Positions 7,162 to 15,353 of a stretch of DNA of 35,385 bases are shown here, one piece after another (position 1 is the stretch's first letter; each line of letters begins with the position of its first letter). Origin of the DNA: Rhodospirillales bacterium (GTDB lineage Bacteria > Pseudomonadota > Alphaproteobacteria > Rhodospirillales > Casp-alpha2). A program made the translations under genes and the position numbers. The notes under the pieces are model-generated. The model saw nothing but the letters and a program-made list of their open reading frames with translations, was not told the origin of the DNA and did not search any database. The DNA lies in the NCBI GenBank assembly GCA_021775325.1, contig JAJFID010000384.1, positions 1-35,385 on the forward strand. The letters run 5' to 3'.

Positions 7162-8594
7162 TTGTCGATACTGTTGTCCGAGCCCATATTCGGTTCTTCG
7201 GGCATCACGAAGGGCCGTGCAGACTCAAATGCCGCTGCGGCCCTGAGAACCAGCCGGTCATCATGCATGGGTCCTACAATGTGCAGACCCACGGGCAGGC
7301 CGTCGTCCGAGAAACCGCAGGGCACGGAACAGGCCGGCTGCTGGGTCAGGTTGAAAGGAATGCTGAATGGTGTCCATTCCATCCAGCGTTTTTTGTCCAG
7401 GCCAGCACGGATTTCCTCACCTGCGGAAAATGCGCTGGTGGCGAGGGTCGGGGTAATCAGCAAATCCCACTGTTCGTGGAACTGACGCATGTGCTGGCCC
7501 AACTGGCCGCGCTTGTTCACCGCAGCCATATAGTCCATGAGACTGTACGCCAATCCGGCTTCGGCAATTTCACGCAGGCCCGGATCGATCAGCGCCAGCT
7601 GTTCCTCGGTGTAATCACGCAGCAGATTGGCCGCACCTGTATACCAGTGCGCTTCAAAAATCTCATAGGGGTCTTCGAAACCGGGATCAACGGTCTCCAC
7701 ATGGGCACCGAGATCAGAAAATACACTAACCGCATCATCCACGGTGCGGGCAACATCCGCATCAACAGTCGCATACCCCAGCGTCGGGCTGTACGCGATC
7801 CTGAGGCCCTTGATACTATCCTCAAGACCATCGCCATAATCTGCTCCGTCATAGGGCAGGCTGAACCAGTCGCGGGCGTCAGGCTCGGCCAAAACGCTGA
7901 GCATCAGAGCTGAGTCAGCCACAGTCCGGGTCATAGGCCCAATATGTGACACGGTCCCGAAGGGGCTGAGTGGTGCTGCGGGTACCCGGCCAAAACTGGG
8001 TTTATGACCGAAGATGCCGGTAAACGATGCCGGTATGCGGATAGAGCCGCCACCGTCCGTGCCAATGTGCAATGCGCCCATACCCAGTGCGGCAGCCGCG
8101 GCGGCACCGCCTGACGAGCCGCCCGGTGTCCTGTCCGTATTCCACGGATTGCGGGTGATTCCAGTGAGCGGATTATCAGTGACACCTTTCCAGCCAAATT
8201 CCGGCGTGGTGGTTTTACCCAGCAGTACCGAGCCGTGTTCTTTCAACCGGGCCACTGCAGGCGCATCTTCGTTCCACGGCCCGCTGACATCCGTGGTTTT
8301 GGAGCCGCGTAAGGTCGGCCATCCCTCGGTCAGCAACAGGTCTTTTATGGTGGTGGGTACACCGTCCACCCGGCCACAGGGCTCCCCCCTAAACCAACGG
8401 GCTTCAGACTCATGGGCACATTTCAAGGCTAACGCGTCGTCCACCAGACAGAACGCATTGACCGCGTGATCGTGGGCGGAAATCCGGTCGAGGCACGCCA
8501 TGGTCACGTCAACGGGCGATACTTCTTTTGAGGCATATAGCTTTACCAGCTCTGTGGCCGCTATCATAGCGAGGTCAGTGGTTGTTCCGGGCAT
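7158..8594 (-). CDS. Amidase-signature family hydrolase
   Basis: A 478-residue amidase from ATG 8594 (GTG 8609 would add five residues). Lys84 (TTIKDLLL), Ser160/161 in GGSSGGAAAAAA and Ser184 in GTDGGGSIRIPAS give the complete catalytic triad. It ends with the segment CSVPCGFSDDGLPVGLHIVG, typical of GatA-like amidases. No gatB/gatC partner is nearby, so a catabolic amide hydrolase is likelier than tRNA amidation. It follows the DMT transporter by 32 bases on the same strand and converges on the NIPSNAP-like gene. It is not a recent duplicate of the amidase at 5064; the two differ through most of their length. Confidence 0.85.
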   Translation of the reverse strand: MPGTTTDLAMIAATELVKLYASKEVSPVDVTMACLDRISAHDHAVNAFCLVDDALALKCAHESEARWFRGEPCGRVDGVPTTIKDLLLTEGWPTLRGSKTTDVSGPWNEDAPAVARLKEHGSVLLGKTTTPEFGWKGVTDNPLTGITRNPWNTDRTPGGSSGGAAAAAALGMGALHIGTDGGGSIRIPASFTGIFGHKPSFGRVPAAPLSPFGTVSHIGPMTRTVADSALMLSVLAEPDARDWFSLPYDGADYGDGLEDSIKGLRIAYSPTLGYATVDADVARTVDDAVSVFSDLGAHVETVDPGFEDPYEIFEAHWYTGAANLLRDYTEEQLALIDPGLREIAEAGLAYSLMDYMAAVNKRGQLGQHMRQFHEQWDLLITPTLATSAFSAGEEIRAGLDKKRWMEWTPFSIPFNLTQQPACSVPCGFSDDGLPVGLHIVGPMHDDRLVLRAAAAFESARPFVMPEEPNMGSDNSIDN

Positions 8595-8626
8595 GGCGCA
8601 ATCCTGCACTGTTGGTTTGCCGAACG

Positions 8627-9478
8627 TTACCCCGCAACGTGCATGGTGACCACCCCGCTCACGATAGCAACGGCAGCAACCCAGCGAATAGCACCAAACC
8701 GCTCTTTCAAAGTCAGAGCACCCAAAATGACCGCAAACAGGACGGAAGTCTCACGCAAGGCAGATACGTACGCCATGGAACCGATGCTAAGGACATAGAG
8801 AACCAACGCATATGCGGCGAGCGAGAATATCCCGCCGACCATGGCCTTGCGACCGTCCTTGCGCAGATAAGTCCTGAAGGCATCGCCCTGAAAGATGATG
8901 GCCCAGGCCATGAGCGGAATGCCATCGAGAAAGGACAGCCACGCGATATAGCTGAACGACGTGGGCGAATGGCGTAGTCCCAGTCCGTCGACGACTGTGT
9001 AGGCAGCGATAAATCCGCCAACCATCAGCGCCATCATCAGTGGTTTCAGGAGATGGCGGGTGGGCAGACCTTTCTCAAACGCAAACAGACACATGCCACC
9101 ACTTGCCAGCGCCAACCCAAGCGCCGCACCCATGCTCAGGGATTGGGCCGCAAACAGATAGGCACCGAGCGCGATCAAAACAGGTGAACTGCCCCGGGCA
9201 ACAGGATAGACCGCGCTCAGATCACCAAAACGGTATGAAAAGATCAGAACGCCAAAATATCCCAGGTGAAGAACAGACGAGATGAGCAGGAAGGGCCATG
9301 CCTCGGCGCTGGGCCAGGGTACAAAAAACAGCGCGGGAAACAAGATGACGGTCCCGGTACCCATGAGCGTCGCCATGGTAAAAAACCGGTCACCACTGAC
9401 CTTGACCAGCGCATTCCATGTGGCATGCATCAGCGCCGCAAACAGGACGATCAGAACAAGGTGTGGCTCAAGCGCCAT
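8627..9478 (-). CDS. EamA/DMT-superfamily transporter
   Basis: A 283-residue inner-membrane protein with about ten hydrophobic segments in two EamA repeats. The first repeat begins LVLIVLFAALMHATWNALVK; the second repeat ends with ALRETSVLFAVILGALTLKE, the conserved EamA motif, followed by a final membrane helix. Such proteins export or import metabolites such as amino acids or nucleotide sugars. It sits 33 bases after ftsY and 32 before the amidase on the same strand, so it may be the distal part of the dapF-mtaB-ftsY transcript. The substrate is unknown. Confidence 0.85.
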   Translation of the reverse strand: MALEPHLVLIVLFAALMHATWNALVKVSGDRFFTMATLMGTGTVILFPALFFVPWPSAEAWPFLLISSVLHLGYFGVLIFSYRFGDLSAVYPVARGSSPVLIALGAYLFAAQSLSMGAALGLALASGGMCLFAFEKGLPTRHLLKPLMMALMVGGFIAAYTVVDGLGLRHSPTSFSYIAWLSFLDGIPLMAWAIIFQGDAFRTYLRKDGRKAMVGGIFSLAAYALVLYVLSIGSMAYVSALRETSVLFAVILGALTLKERFGAIRWVAAVAIVSGVVTMHVAG

Positions 9479-9511
9479 AACAGAACCCCGGCATAATTCC
9501 GGGTAAGGTCA

Positions 9512-10426
9512 CTAGGACAGGCCCATCATACTGTCGGCAAAGGTGCGGGCATCAAACGGACGCAAGTCTTCGGCACTTTCGCCAACGCCAACGGCGTGGA
9601 CCGGTAAGCCGAATTTCTCCGCCAGACCAACCACCACGCCGCCTTTGGCCGTGCCATCCAGCTTGGTCATAACAAGGCCGCTCACATCAACCATGTCTCG
9701 GAACGTCTCGACCTGGGAGTGCGCATTCTGACCAACTGTGGAATCCAGCACCAGCAACACCGCATGAGGCGCTGTGTCATCCTGTTTGCGGATAACCCGG
9801 ATGATCTTTTTCAGCTCATCCATGAGATTGTTTTTGTTCTGCAGGCGTCCTGCCGTATCGATCATGAGGATATCGCAGTCCGCTTCCTTCGCCCGGGCCA
9901 TGGCGTCGAAGGCCAGCGAGGCCGCGTCCGATCCCTGCTCATGGGCAATCACGGGACAACCCGCCCGTTCGCCCCATATCTGAAGCTGTTCAATCGCGGC
10001 GGCGCGAAAGGTATCACCGGCAGCCAGCATGACAGCGTGCCCTTGTTCCTTGTACAGCTTCGCCATTTTACCCATGGTCGTCGTTTTGCCCGACCCATTG
10101 ACGCCACACATGAGAACCACGAAAGGCTTATGGATCGTATCGATTTCCAGCGGTTTGGCCACTGGCTCAAGAATCCCGGCAATTTCTGTCGCAAGACTGG
10201 CCCGAATTTCTTCTGCAGAAACTTCCTGATCAAACTTGGTTTTGGCGAGCACGCTGGTCAGCCGAGCCGCTGTGGCAACACCGAGATCTGAAGTGATCAG
10301 CAATTCTTCCAATTCATCCAGAGCCGCCTGATCAAGTCGCCTGCCCCGAAACAAGTCGGTGATGCCACTGCTCAGTTTTTCTGTGGTTCGCCCCAGTCCG
10401 GACTTCAGGCGATCAAGCCAGCTCAT
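9512..10426 (-). CDS. ftsY: Signal recognition particle receptor FtsY
   Basis: A 304-residue SRP receptor GTPase that docks Ffh-ribosome complexes at the inner membrane. The N-domain occupies ~1-90, followed by the G-domain with P-loop GVNGSGKTTTMGK, the insertion-box segment DTFRAAAIEQL, DTAGRLQNKNNLM and TKLDGTAKGG. The acidic N-terminal A-domain of E. coli FtsY is absent, as is common in Alphaproteobacteria; the amphipathic start (MSWLDRLKSGLGRTTEKL) probably serves membrane binding. It lies 12 bases after mtaB. Its partner gene ffh lies in the divergent operon 3.4 kb away. Confidence 0.97.
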   Translation of the reverse strand: MSWLDRLKSGLGRTTEKLSSGITDLFRGRRLDQAALDELEELLITSDLGVATAARLTSVLAKTKFDQEVSAEEIRASLATEIAGILEPVAKPLEIDTIHKPFVVLMCGVNGSGKTTTMGKMAKLYKEQGHAVMLAAGDTFRAAAIEQLQIWGERAGCPVIAHEQGSDAASLAFDAMARAKEADCDILMIDTAGRLQNKNNLMDELKKIIRVIRKQDDTAPHAVLLVLDSTVGQNAHSQVETFRDMVDVSGLVMTKLDGTAKGGVVVGLAEKFGLPVHAVGVGESAEDLRPFDARTFADSMMGLS

Positions 10427-10438
10427 GTCCTGATGCCC

Positions 10439-11686
10439 CTACGCGGCCAACGTCGCGTACAGCCGCGCGTCATCGGCCTGATCGATACGGGCACGGACAA
10501 TGCTGCCAGGGTGCGGGTTTTCGGCCACCAGAACAGGTGCGTAGTGTTCACTGAATCCCATGCCGTCTTTTTCCACCAGAATGTTGGCGTAGGATCCGGT
10601 AAGTGTTCCCAGATAGTTTGACAGCATTGCATCACCCGCCAACCGGAGGCGTGCCGCGCGTTCCTTGCGTACGGCCTTTGCAACAGTGGGCATGTTCGCC
10701 GCTGGTGTGCCGGGCCGTTCGGAATAAGGAAAGACATGAAAATAGGTAACGTCCAGCGCCGCCAGGTTTTCCAGCGTGTTCTCGAACATGGTATCGGATT
10801 CTGTCGGGAAACCGGCAATCAAATCAGCACCGAAGATCACATCAGGTCGGGCGTTGCGGGCGCGATGGGCAAATTCAAGGGCATCTGTAACAGAGTGACG
10901 ACGTTTCATACGCTTCAGGACCATATCGTCCATGGCCTGAAGGCTGAGATGCAGGTGTGGCATGAGGCGTTCTTCCTCGGCCAGCGCCTGAAACAGGGCT
11001 TCGTCCATGACCGCGGGATCGATGGAACTGAGGCGTAGGCGTTTGAGTTCCGGCACCGTCGCCAACAAACGACGCACCAGTTCACCCAGCGATGGACTGC
11101 CCGGCAGGTCTCCGCCGTAGGACGCAATATCAACACCCGTCAGAACCACTTCACCAAAACCGGCAGCAACAAGCTTTCTGATCTGCTCCGCAATGGCTCC
11201 AATGGGAACGCTGCGGTTGGGACCACGGGCAAACGGTATGATGCAGAAAGTACAGCGGTGATCGCAGCCCTGCTGAATCTGGATAAAGGCGCGGGCGCGC
11301 CCGTCAAACCCCTCAATCAGGTGGGGTGCGGTTTCGCGCACGGTCATGATATCGGCAACCTCGACCGGCGGATGATCGCCGGACATGTACGAAACCGGTT
11401 CCAATTTTTCCGCGTTGCCAATGACGCGGTCAACGCCGTCCATGGCGGCAAAACCATCCGGGTCCAGTTGCGCAGCGCACCCTGTGACGACAATTCTGGC
11501 CTCCGGGTTGTCGCGGACAGCACGCCTGACAGTCTGGCGCGACTGGCGTTCGGCTTCTGCGGTTACGGTGCAGGTGTTGATAATGACAGCATCACTCAGT
11601 CCGGCGTCCGATCCGTGCTGACGCATCAATTCTGACTCGAACGCATTCAGGCGGCAACCCAGCGTGATGACTTGGGGCGCGCTCAT
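10439..11686 (-). CDS. mtaB: tRNA t6A37 methylthiotransferase MtaB
   Basis: A 415-residue radical-SAM enzyme that converts t6A37 to ms2t6A37 in tRNA. The N-terminal MTTase domain starts at MSAPQVITLGCRLNAFESE with conserved cysteines for a second 4Fe-4S cluster; the radical-SAM triad is CDHRCTFC at ~155, followed by SSIDPAVMDEALF; a TRAM-like end closes the protein. ATG 11686 overlaps the dapF stop by four bases (ATGA), so translation is coupled. This dapF-mtaB-ftsY order is common in Alphaproteobacteria. A longer in-frame extension reaching 11833 lies inside dapF and is rejected. Confidence 0.95.
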   Translation of the reverse strand: MSAPQVITLGCRLNAFESELMRQHGSDAGLSDAVIINTCTVTAEAERQSRQTVRRAVRDNPEARIVVTGCAAQLDPDGFAAMDGVDRVIGNAEKLEPVSYMSGDHPPVEVADIMTVRETAPHLIEGFDGRARAFIQIQQGCDHRCTFCIIPFARGPNRSVPIGAIAEQIRKLVAAGFGEVVLTGVDIASYGGDLPGSPSLGELVRRLLATVPELKRLRLSSIDPAVMDEALFQALAEEERLMPHLHLSLQAMDDMVLKRMKRRHSVTDALEFAHRARNARPDVIFGADLIAGFPTESDTMFENTLENLAALDVTYFHVFPYSERPGTPAANMPTVAKAVRKERAARLRLAGDAMLSNYLGTLTGSYANILVEKDGMGFSEHYAPVLVAENPHPGSIVRARIDQADDARLYATLAA

Positions 11687-12525
11687 TCCAGTGTTTCCTC
11701 GACCAGCGCAGCCGGATTTACTCGGCCATGGTAGCTGACGGCATAGGGCCCGGTCTGGACCACATGATTGTCGTCTCGCCAGGTGATCGACAGTGTTCCG
11801 CCGTCTGCCAGCACGTCGGCATGGCGACCACACAAACCGCGTCGGTGAGCCGCCGCAAGTGCCGCACAGGCGCTGGATCCCGAAGCCAGGGTCCGACCTA
11901 CACCCCGTTCCCAGGTTTTCAACTGAATGCGATCGTATCCGAGAATTTCCGCCATCTGTACATTGGTGCGTTCCGGGAACAGTGGGTGGCGTTCGAGTTG
12001 ATAGCCAAGCTCATCGATGGGCGACACGCTGGCGTCATCTACAAAAAATACCATGTGCGGATTACCCACACTGACGGCAACCGGGTCACGCATACCGTTG
12101 ACTTCAATGGGCAGGTGCAAGGTATCGGTTTCCTGTGCCAGCGGAATATCCTGCCATTCCGTATACACTGGCCCCATATCCACGCTGACCCGGCCGCCCG
12201 AGGCACGTTCTGTTTTTAACAGTCCGGCAACGGTTTCAATGTCTGCTGCGGTGTTGCCTGACTCATCCATAAGCTGCGCGCCGATACACCGTGTTGCGTT
12301 ACCACAGGCACCCGACTCGCCACCATCTGCGTTATAGATACGCATGAACACATCCGCTGTTTCGGACGGTTCGAGCACAATAAGCTGGTCACATCCCACA
12401 CCCGTAAAACGGTTGGAAATGGCGCGCACGGCGGCAGTCGACAAAGCTGGGTTGTTTACCCGACCGTCAAAAACCACGAAGTCATTGCCGAGGCCATGCA
12501 TCTTAGTGAATTCAAGATTGCTCAT
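11683..12525 (-). CDS. dapF: Diaminopimelate epimerase DapF, catalytic Cys2 replaced by Ser
   Basis: A 280-residue enzyme that interconverts LL- and meso-diaminopimelate for lysine and peptidoglycan synthesis. It has two mirror-image halves, starting MHGLGNDFVVFDG. The first active-site cysteine is present (Cys74 in GGESGACGNATRC). At the second site the family normally has T-L-A-C-G-T-G-A-C-A; here residues 212-221 read TLASGSSACA, so Ser215 stands at the catalytic cysteine position (Cys217 in the H. influenzae enzyme), and the next GTG is GSS. ATG 12525 fits the family start. The protein is otherwise full length and first in a coupled operon with mtaB, so it is probably expressed. Confidence 0.93.
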   Translation of the reverse strand: MSNLEFTKMHGLGNDFVVFDGRVNNPALSTAAVRAISNRFTGVGCDQLIVLEPSETADVFMRIYNADGGESGACGNATRCIGAQLMDESGNTAADIETVAGLLKTERASGGRVSVDMGPVYTEWQDIPLAQETDTLHLPIEVNGMRDPVAVSVGNPHMVFFVDDASVSPIDELGYQLERHPLFPERTNVQMAEILGYDRIQLKTWERGVGRTLASGSSACAALAAAHRRGLCGRHADVLADGGTLSITWRDDNHVVQTGPYAVSYHGRVNPAALVEETLE

Positions 12526-12568
12526 GGGCGGACAATATGTCCTGAACCCGGCCAAAGTCCACCCAAAC

Positions 12569-12582
12569 TGCACTGCAGTGCA
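12569..12582. promoter_or_regulatory. 14-bp perfect palindrome upstream of dapF
   Basis: TGCACTGCAGTGCA is a perfect palindrome 44-57 bases upstream of the dapF start, between it and the Fe-S protein stop at 12587. The position suits an operator or a processing hairpin. No binding protein can be named. Confidence 0.3.
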
Positions 12583-12586
12583 ATAT

Positions 12587-13294
12587 TTAGGCCTTTGTCT
12601 TTCCGGCATGGTTATCGCGGAACACACCCATGTGGAACCGGGTCTGTGCTTCATCGTAGGCATAACCCTGACCAACCGGACAGGCCCGCCGGGCCAGACA
12701 ACCCCTCTCCAGACAGATATCACCTTCCGGGGTGGTCAGGTGATCGGCACACGATGTTGTGTCATAGCCGTCAAATGAAAACGCATTCACAGGGCACGTG
12801 TGCAGACACGGTTTGTCCCGACAGGCATCGCAGGGGCTCGGCATTTCCTGTCGTGCCGGCAAATCCAAAACATCCTGAAGCACCAATGCACCGCGATAAG
12901 CATGCCACAAGCCGAACTCGGGATGGATCAGCGGACCGATGGGCGACTGGTGCACACATTCCGCCCGCATGGCCCAGCGCTGAAACGGGTGATAGGGCAC
13001 CCCGCCAAACGGGTACAATGCGACAGCAGCACCGAATTGATTCGTGATTTCCGGAAGCAGTCCTTCCAGCGTTCTCCATGTCCAGTTATCGAGCGCGTTC
13101 GGCTCATCCATGCGTCCGCGCTCAAACGATGACCACATACTGCCTCCGATGTTTCCCACAAGTATCAACGTTCCCGGGGAATCGGAAAACCCGCAATCCG
13201 GCAGCCCGTCATCAGGCGTAGGGTGGAACGCGCCCCGGTAGCTGAGCCCCACATCCACAACAATAGAAATGATCGAATCAAGAACCGTTGTCAT
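12587..13294 (-). CDS. Ferredoxin-like 4Fe-4S protein
   Basis: A 235-residue protein whose C-terminal third carries two Fe-S cluster motifs: CDACRDKPCLHTCP (Cys155, 158, 163, 167) and a second set Cys194, Cys199, Cys205 (CLERGCLARRACP), with Cys182 as a possible extra ligand. The N-terminal ~140 residues form a globular domain with no motif I recognise. This layout resembles ferredoxin-like proteins related to the C-terminal part of epoxyqueuosine reductase, but the cobalamin domain of QueG is not evident. It probably handles electron transfer for an unidentified partner. It lies 61 bases upstream of dapF on the same strand and may be cotranscribed. Confidence 0.75.
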   Translation of the reverse strand: MTTVLDSIISIVVDVGLSYRGAFHPTPDDGLPDCGFSDSPGTLILVGNIGGSMWSSFERGRMDEPNALDNWTWRTLEGLLPEITNQFGAAVALYPFGGVPYHPFQRWAMRAECVHQSPIGPLIHPEFGLWHAYRGALVLQDVLDLPARQEMPSPCDACRDKPCLHTCPVNAFSFDGYDTTSCADHLTTPEGDICLERGCLARRACPVGQGYAYDEAQTRFHMGVFRDNHAGKTKA

Positions 13295-13374
13295 TCGGCA
13301 ATCTGTATGCGGATTTTGGCGCAGGTCAAGCGGGTTTAAGCCACCTGCACGATGACACCCAAGCGACGCGGAGG

Positions 13375-13572
13375 TTACTTGGACTCCGCCGCCGCCTGAG
13401 CTACCGCATTACGTATCTGTTCCCGGATGACCGGATCTTCAACAGCCATATAGGATTCCATGAACGCCCGTATTTCCCGGGCATCCGGTCGATTGCTCAT
13501 TTCATCAGGCAGAACAGGCAGCTCTGCCCGGAAATCATCATTGGCTGGCACTGATAAGCTTTTCATAACCAT
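13375..13572 (-). CDS. Small hypothetical protein
   Basis: A 65-residue protein from ATG 13572, preceded by GGGGA about 9 bases upstream; an in-frame GTG at 13590 and an ATG at 13566 are alternatives. The N-terminus is probably unstructured (VPANDDFRAELPVLPDE), followed by an amphipathic helix (AREIRAFMESYMAVEDPVIR) and an Ala-rich end. I do not recognise the family. It lies upstream of the Fe-S protein on the same strand. A GTTTAAC-GG-GTTAAAC palindrome lies 39 bases upstream and may control it. Confidence 0.55.
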   Translation of the reverse strand: MVMKSLSVPANDDFRAELPVLPDEMSNRPDAREIRAFMESYMAVEDPVIREQIRNAVAQAAAESK

Positions 13573-13610
13573 GAGTACGGTTCCCCTCACCTCAGCAGAG
13601 ATTATTACAC

Positions 13611-13626
13611 GTTTAACGGGTTAAAC
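13611..13626. promoter_or_regulatory. GTTTAAC-GG-GTTAAAC palindrome, candidate operator
   Basis: A perfect 7-2-7 inverted repeat in the 282-base divergent gap between the short hypothetical gene (minus strand) and ffh (plus strand). It is 39 bases upstream of the hypothetical's start and about 85 bases upstream of the ffh -35 element, so it more likely serves the minus-strand gene. Confidence 0.4.
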
Positions 13627-13711
13627 TAAACATATTAGCAACCTTAACGCAACCTTACGATACCGAAACAACAATTCAGGAAATCGGGGCTATACTGCCG
13701 CGCCTAAAACC

Positions 13712-13740
13712 TTGACAGGATGCGGGCGGAGTCATATTGT
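13712..13740 (+). promoter_or_regulatory. Sigma70-type promoter of the ffh operon
   Basis: A perfect TTGACA at 13712-13717 and TATTGT at 13735-13740 are spaced by exactly 17 bases, the best promoter match in the window. It would start a ~107-base leader before ffh and drive the seven-gene ffh-leuD operon. Known only from sequence pattern. Confidence 0.7.
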
Positions 13741-13787
13741 CCGCGCGCTCAACACATTGCTTGAAAGCTATGTCTTTAAGGGGCAAC

Positions 13788-13814
13788 GCCAGTCCGCGAG
13801 TTTCGCGCACTGGC
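13788..13814 (+). promoter_or_regulatory. Stem-loop in the ffh leader
   Basis: GCCAGT (13788-13793) pairs with ACTGGC (13809-13814), and inside it CGCGA pairs with TCGCG around a GTT loop, with one C/C mismatch between the stems. The 3' side runs into a T-rich stretch (GTTTTGCGTTGTTTTATGTTTATT), so it could act as an attenuator or a leader stability element. It is not a 4.5S RNA; the conserved SRP RNA loop bases are absent. Confidence 0.5.
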
Positions 13815-13854
13815 GCGTTTTGCGTTGTTTTATGTTTATTGAGGCCGGTAGCGA

Positions 13855-15279
13855 ATGTTCGACGGATTATCAGACCGCTTAGGTGGCATATTCGACAAGC
13901 TGAAAAAGCGTGGTTCCTTAAAGGAAGCCGACGTTGAAGAAGCCCTGCGTGAGATTCGCGTGGCTTTACTGGAAGCTGACGTCGCCCTGCCCGTGGTCAA
14001 GGATTTCATCGACGGTGTCCGCGAACGCGCCGTTGGCGAAGAAGTCATCCGCAGCGTAACACCAGGCCAGATGGTGGTATCCATCGTCCATGACCATCTG
14101 GTGGAAATGCTCAATGGCGGGCCGGTCGAAACCGATGCATCGGGCGTTCCTGCCCTGCCGGCAGGAAGCGGTCTCAATCTGACGGGTACACCGCCGGTTG
14201 CCATACTGATGGTTGGCTTACAGGGTTCCGGTAAAACAACAACAACCGGCAAGATTGCCGCCCGCCTGACCAACCGGGAAAAGAAGAAGGTCCTGATGGC
14301 GTCACTGGACGTTTATCGTCCTGCTGCCCAGCAGCAACTGGTGGTCCTCGGCCAACAGACAAATGTGCGGGTTCTGAATCCGGTCATGGGCGAACAGCCC
14401 ACCGCCATTGCCAAGCGTGCCATGCAAACGGGACGCCTGGAAGGCTTTGACGTTGTCCTGCTGGATACGGCTGGCCGTCTACACATCGATATGGAACTCA
14501 TGGGCGAAGTTACCGCCATCCGCGACATTGCAAAGCCGGTTGAAACGCTGCTTGTCACCGATGCCATGACGGGTCAGGACGCCGTCAATGTTGCCCGCGA
14601 ATTCAACGAGAAAGTCGGCATAACCGGCATCGTTCTAACCCGTGTCGATGGCGATGCCCGCGGTGGTGCGGCGTTGTCCATGCGTGCCGTGGCAGGATGC
14701 CCCATCAAACTGATGGGTACTGGTGAGCAGATCGATGCCCTGGACAATTTTGATGCGAACCGCGTAGCCGGGTCTATTCTGGGCATGGGTGATGTGGTCG
14801 GGCTGGTCGAGAAAGCCCGGGATGCCGTCGACGACGAAGAAGCCGAGCGCCTGGCCAAACGCCTCATGAAGGGGCAGTTCACCATGGATGACATGGCCGC
14901 CCAGCTTACACAGTTACGCGGCCTTGGCGATATGAACGCGCTCATGGGTATGATTCCCGGCATTGGCAAGGCCAAGAAGCAAATGGCGGAAGCCAATATC
15001 AACGACAAGACAATCGCCCATCAGGAAGCCATCATCCGGTCCATGACCAACAAGGAACGACGCAACCCCAAACTGATCAACGGATCGCGGCGCAAGCGAA
15101 TTGCCGCCGGTTCCGGGACATCGGTTCAGGAGGTGAATCGCCTGATGAAGCAATTCAAACAGATGAGCACCATGATGAAAAAAATGGGCAAGGGCGGCAT
15201 GAAGGGCCTGATGAGTGGACTGACCGGCGGCGGTATGCCTCCCGGTGGCCTGCCCCCGGGTATGATGCCGGGCCGTTAA
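13855..15279 (+). CDS. ffh: Signal recognition particle protein Ffh
   Basis: A 474-residue SRP54 GTPase that binds signal sequences and 4.5S RNA. The N-domain is ~1-95; the G-domain has P-loop GLQGSGKTTTTGK, DVYRPAAQQQL, DTAGRLHIDMELM and TRVDGDARGG; the methionine-rich M-domain (~300-474) includes MIPGIGKAKKQM and the RNA-binding SRRKRIAAGSGTSVQEVNRL, then a Gly/Met/Pro tail. Length is normal. It is the first gene after the promoter at 13712 and leads rpsP-rimM-trmD-rplS-leuC-leuD. ftsY, its receptor, lies in the divergent operon, an arrangement typical for the class. Confidence 0.98.
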   Translation: MFDGLSDRLGGIFDKLKKRGSLKEADVEEALREIRVALLEADVALPVVKDFIDGVRERAVGEEVIRSVTPGQMVVSIVHDHLVEMLNGGPVETDASGVPALPAGSGLNLTGTPPVAILMVGLQGSGKTTTTGKIAARLTNREKKKVLMASLDVYRPAAQQQLVVLGQQTNVRVLNPVMGEQPTAIAKRAMQTGRLEGFDVVLLDTAGRLHIDMELMGEVTAIRDIAKPVETLLVTDAMTGQDAVNVAREFNEKVGITGIVLTRVDGDARGGAALSMRAVAGCPIKLMGTGEQIDALDNFDANRVAGSILGMGDVVGLVEKARDAVDDEEAERLAKRLMKGQFTMDDMAAQLTQLRGLGDMNALMGMIPGIGKAKKQMAEANINDKTIAHQEAIIRSMTNKERRNPKLINGSRRKRIAAGSGTSVQEVNRLMKQFKQMSTMMKKMGKGGMKGLMSGLTGGGMPPGGLPPGMMPGR

Positions 15280-15353
15280 AATTCGCCAACCAACAACACA
15301 GACAACCGAAACACGTATCAAGAAAATCAGAACTGAGAAGGATACCATAGAGA

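Noticed and set aside
7092-7913. A 273-codon plus-strand frame opposite the second amidase
   Set aside because: It overlaps two real genes and shows no domain; the amidase motifs on the minus strand are complete.
7158-8594. GatA of a tRNA amidotransferase
   Set aside because: No gatB or gatC adjacent; the family alone does not support it.
13785-13854. A possible 4.5S/SRP RNA gene just before ffh
   Set aside because: The hairpin is too short and lacks the conserved SRP RNA tetraloop and asymmetric-loop bases, so it is treated as a leader structure.
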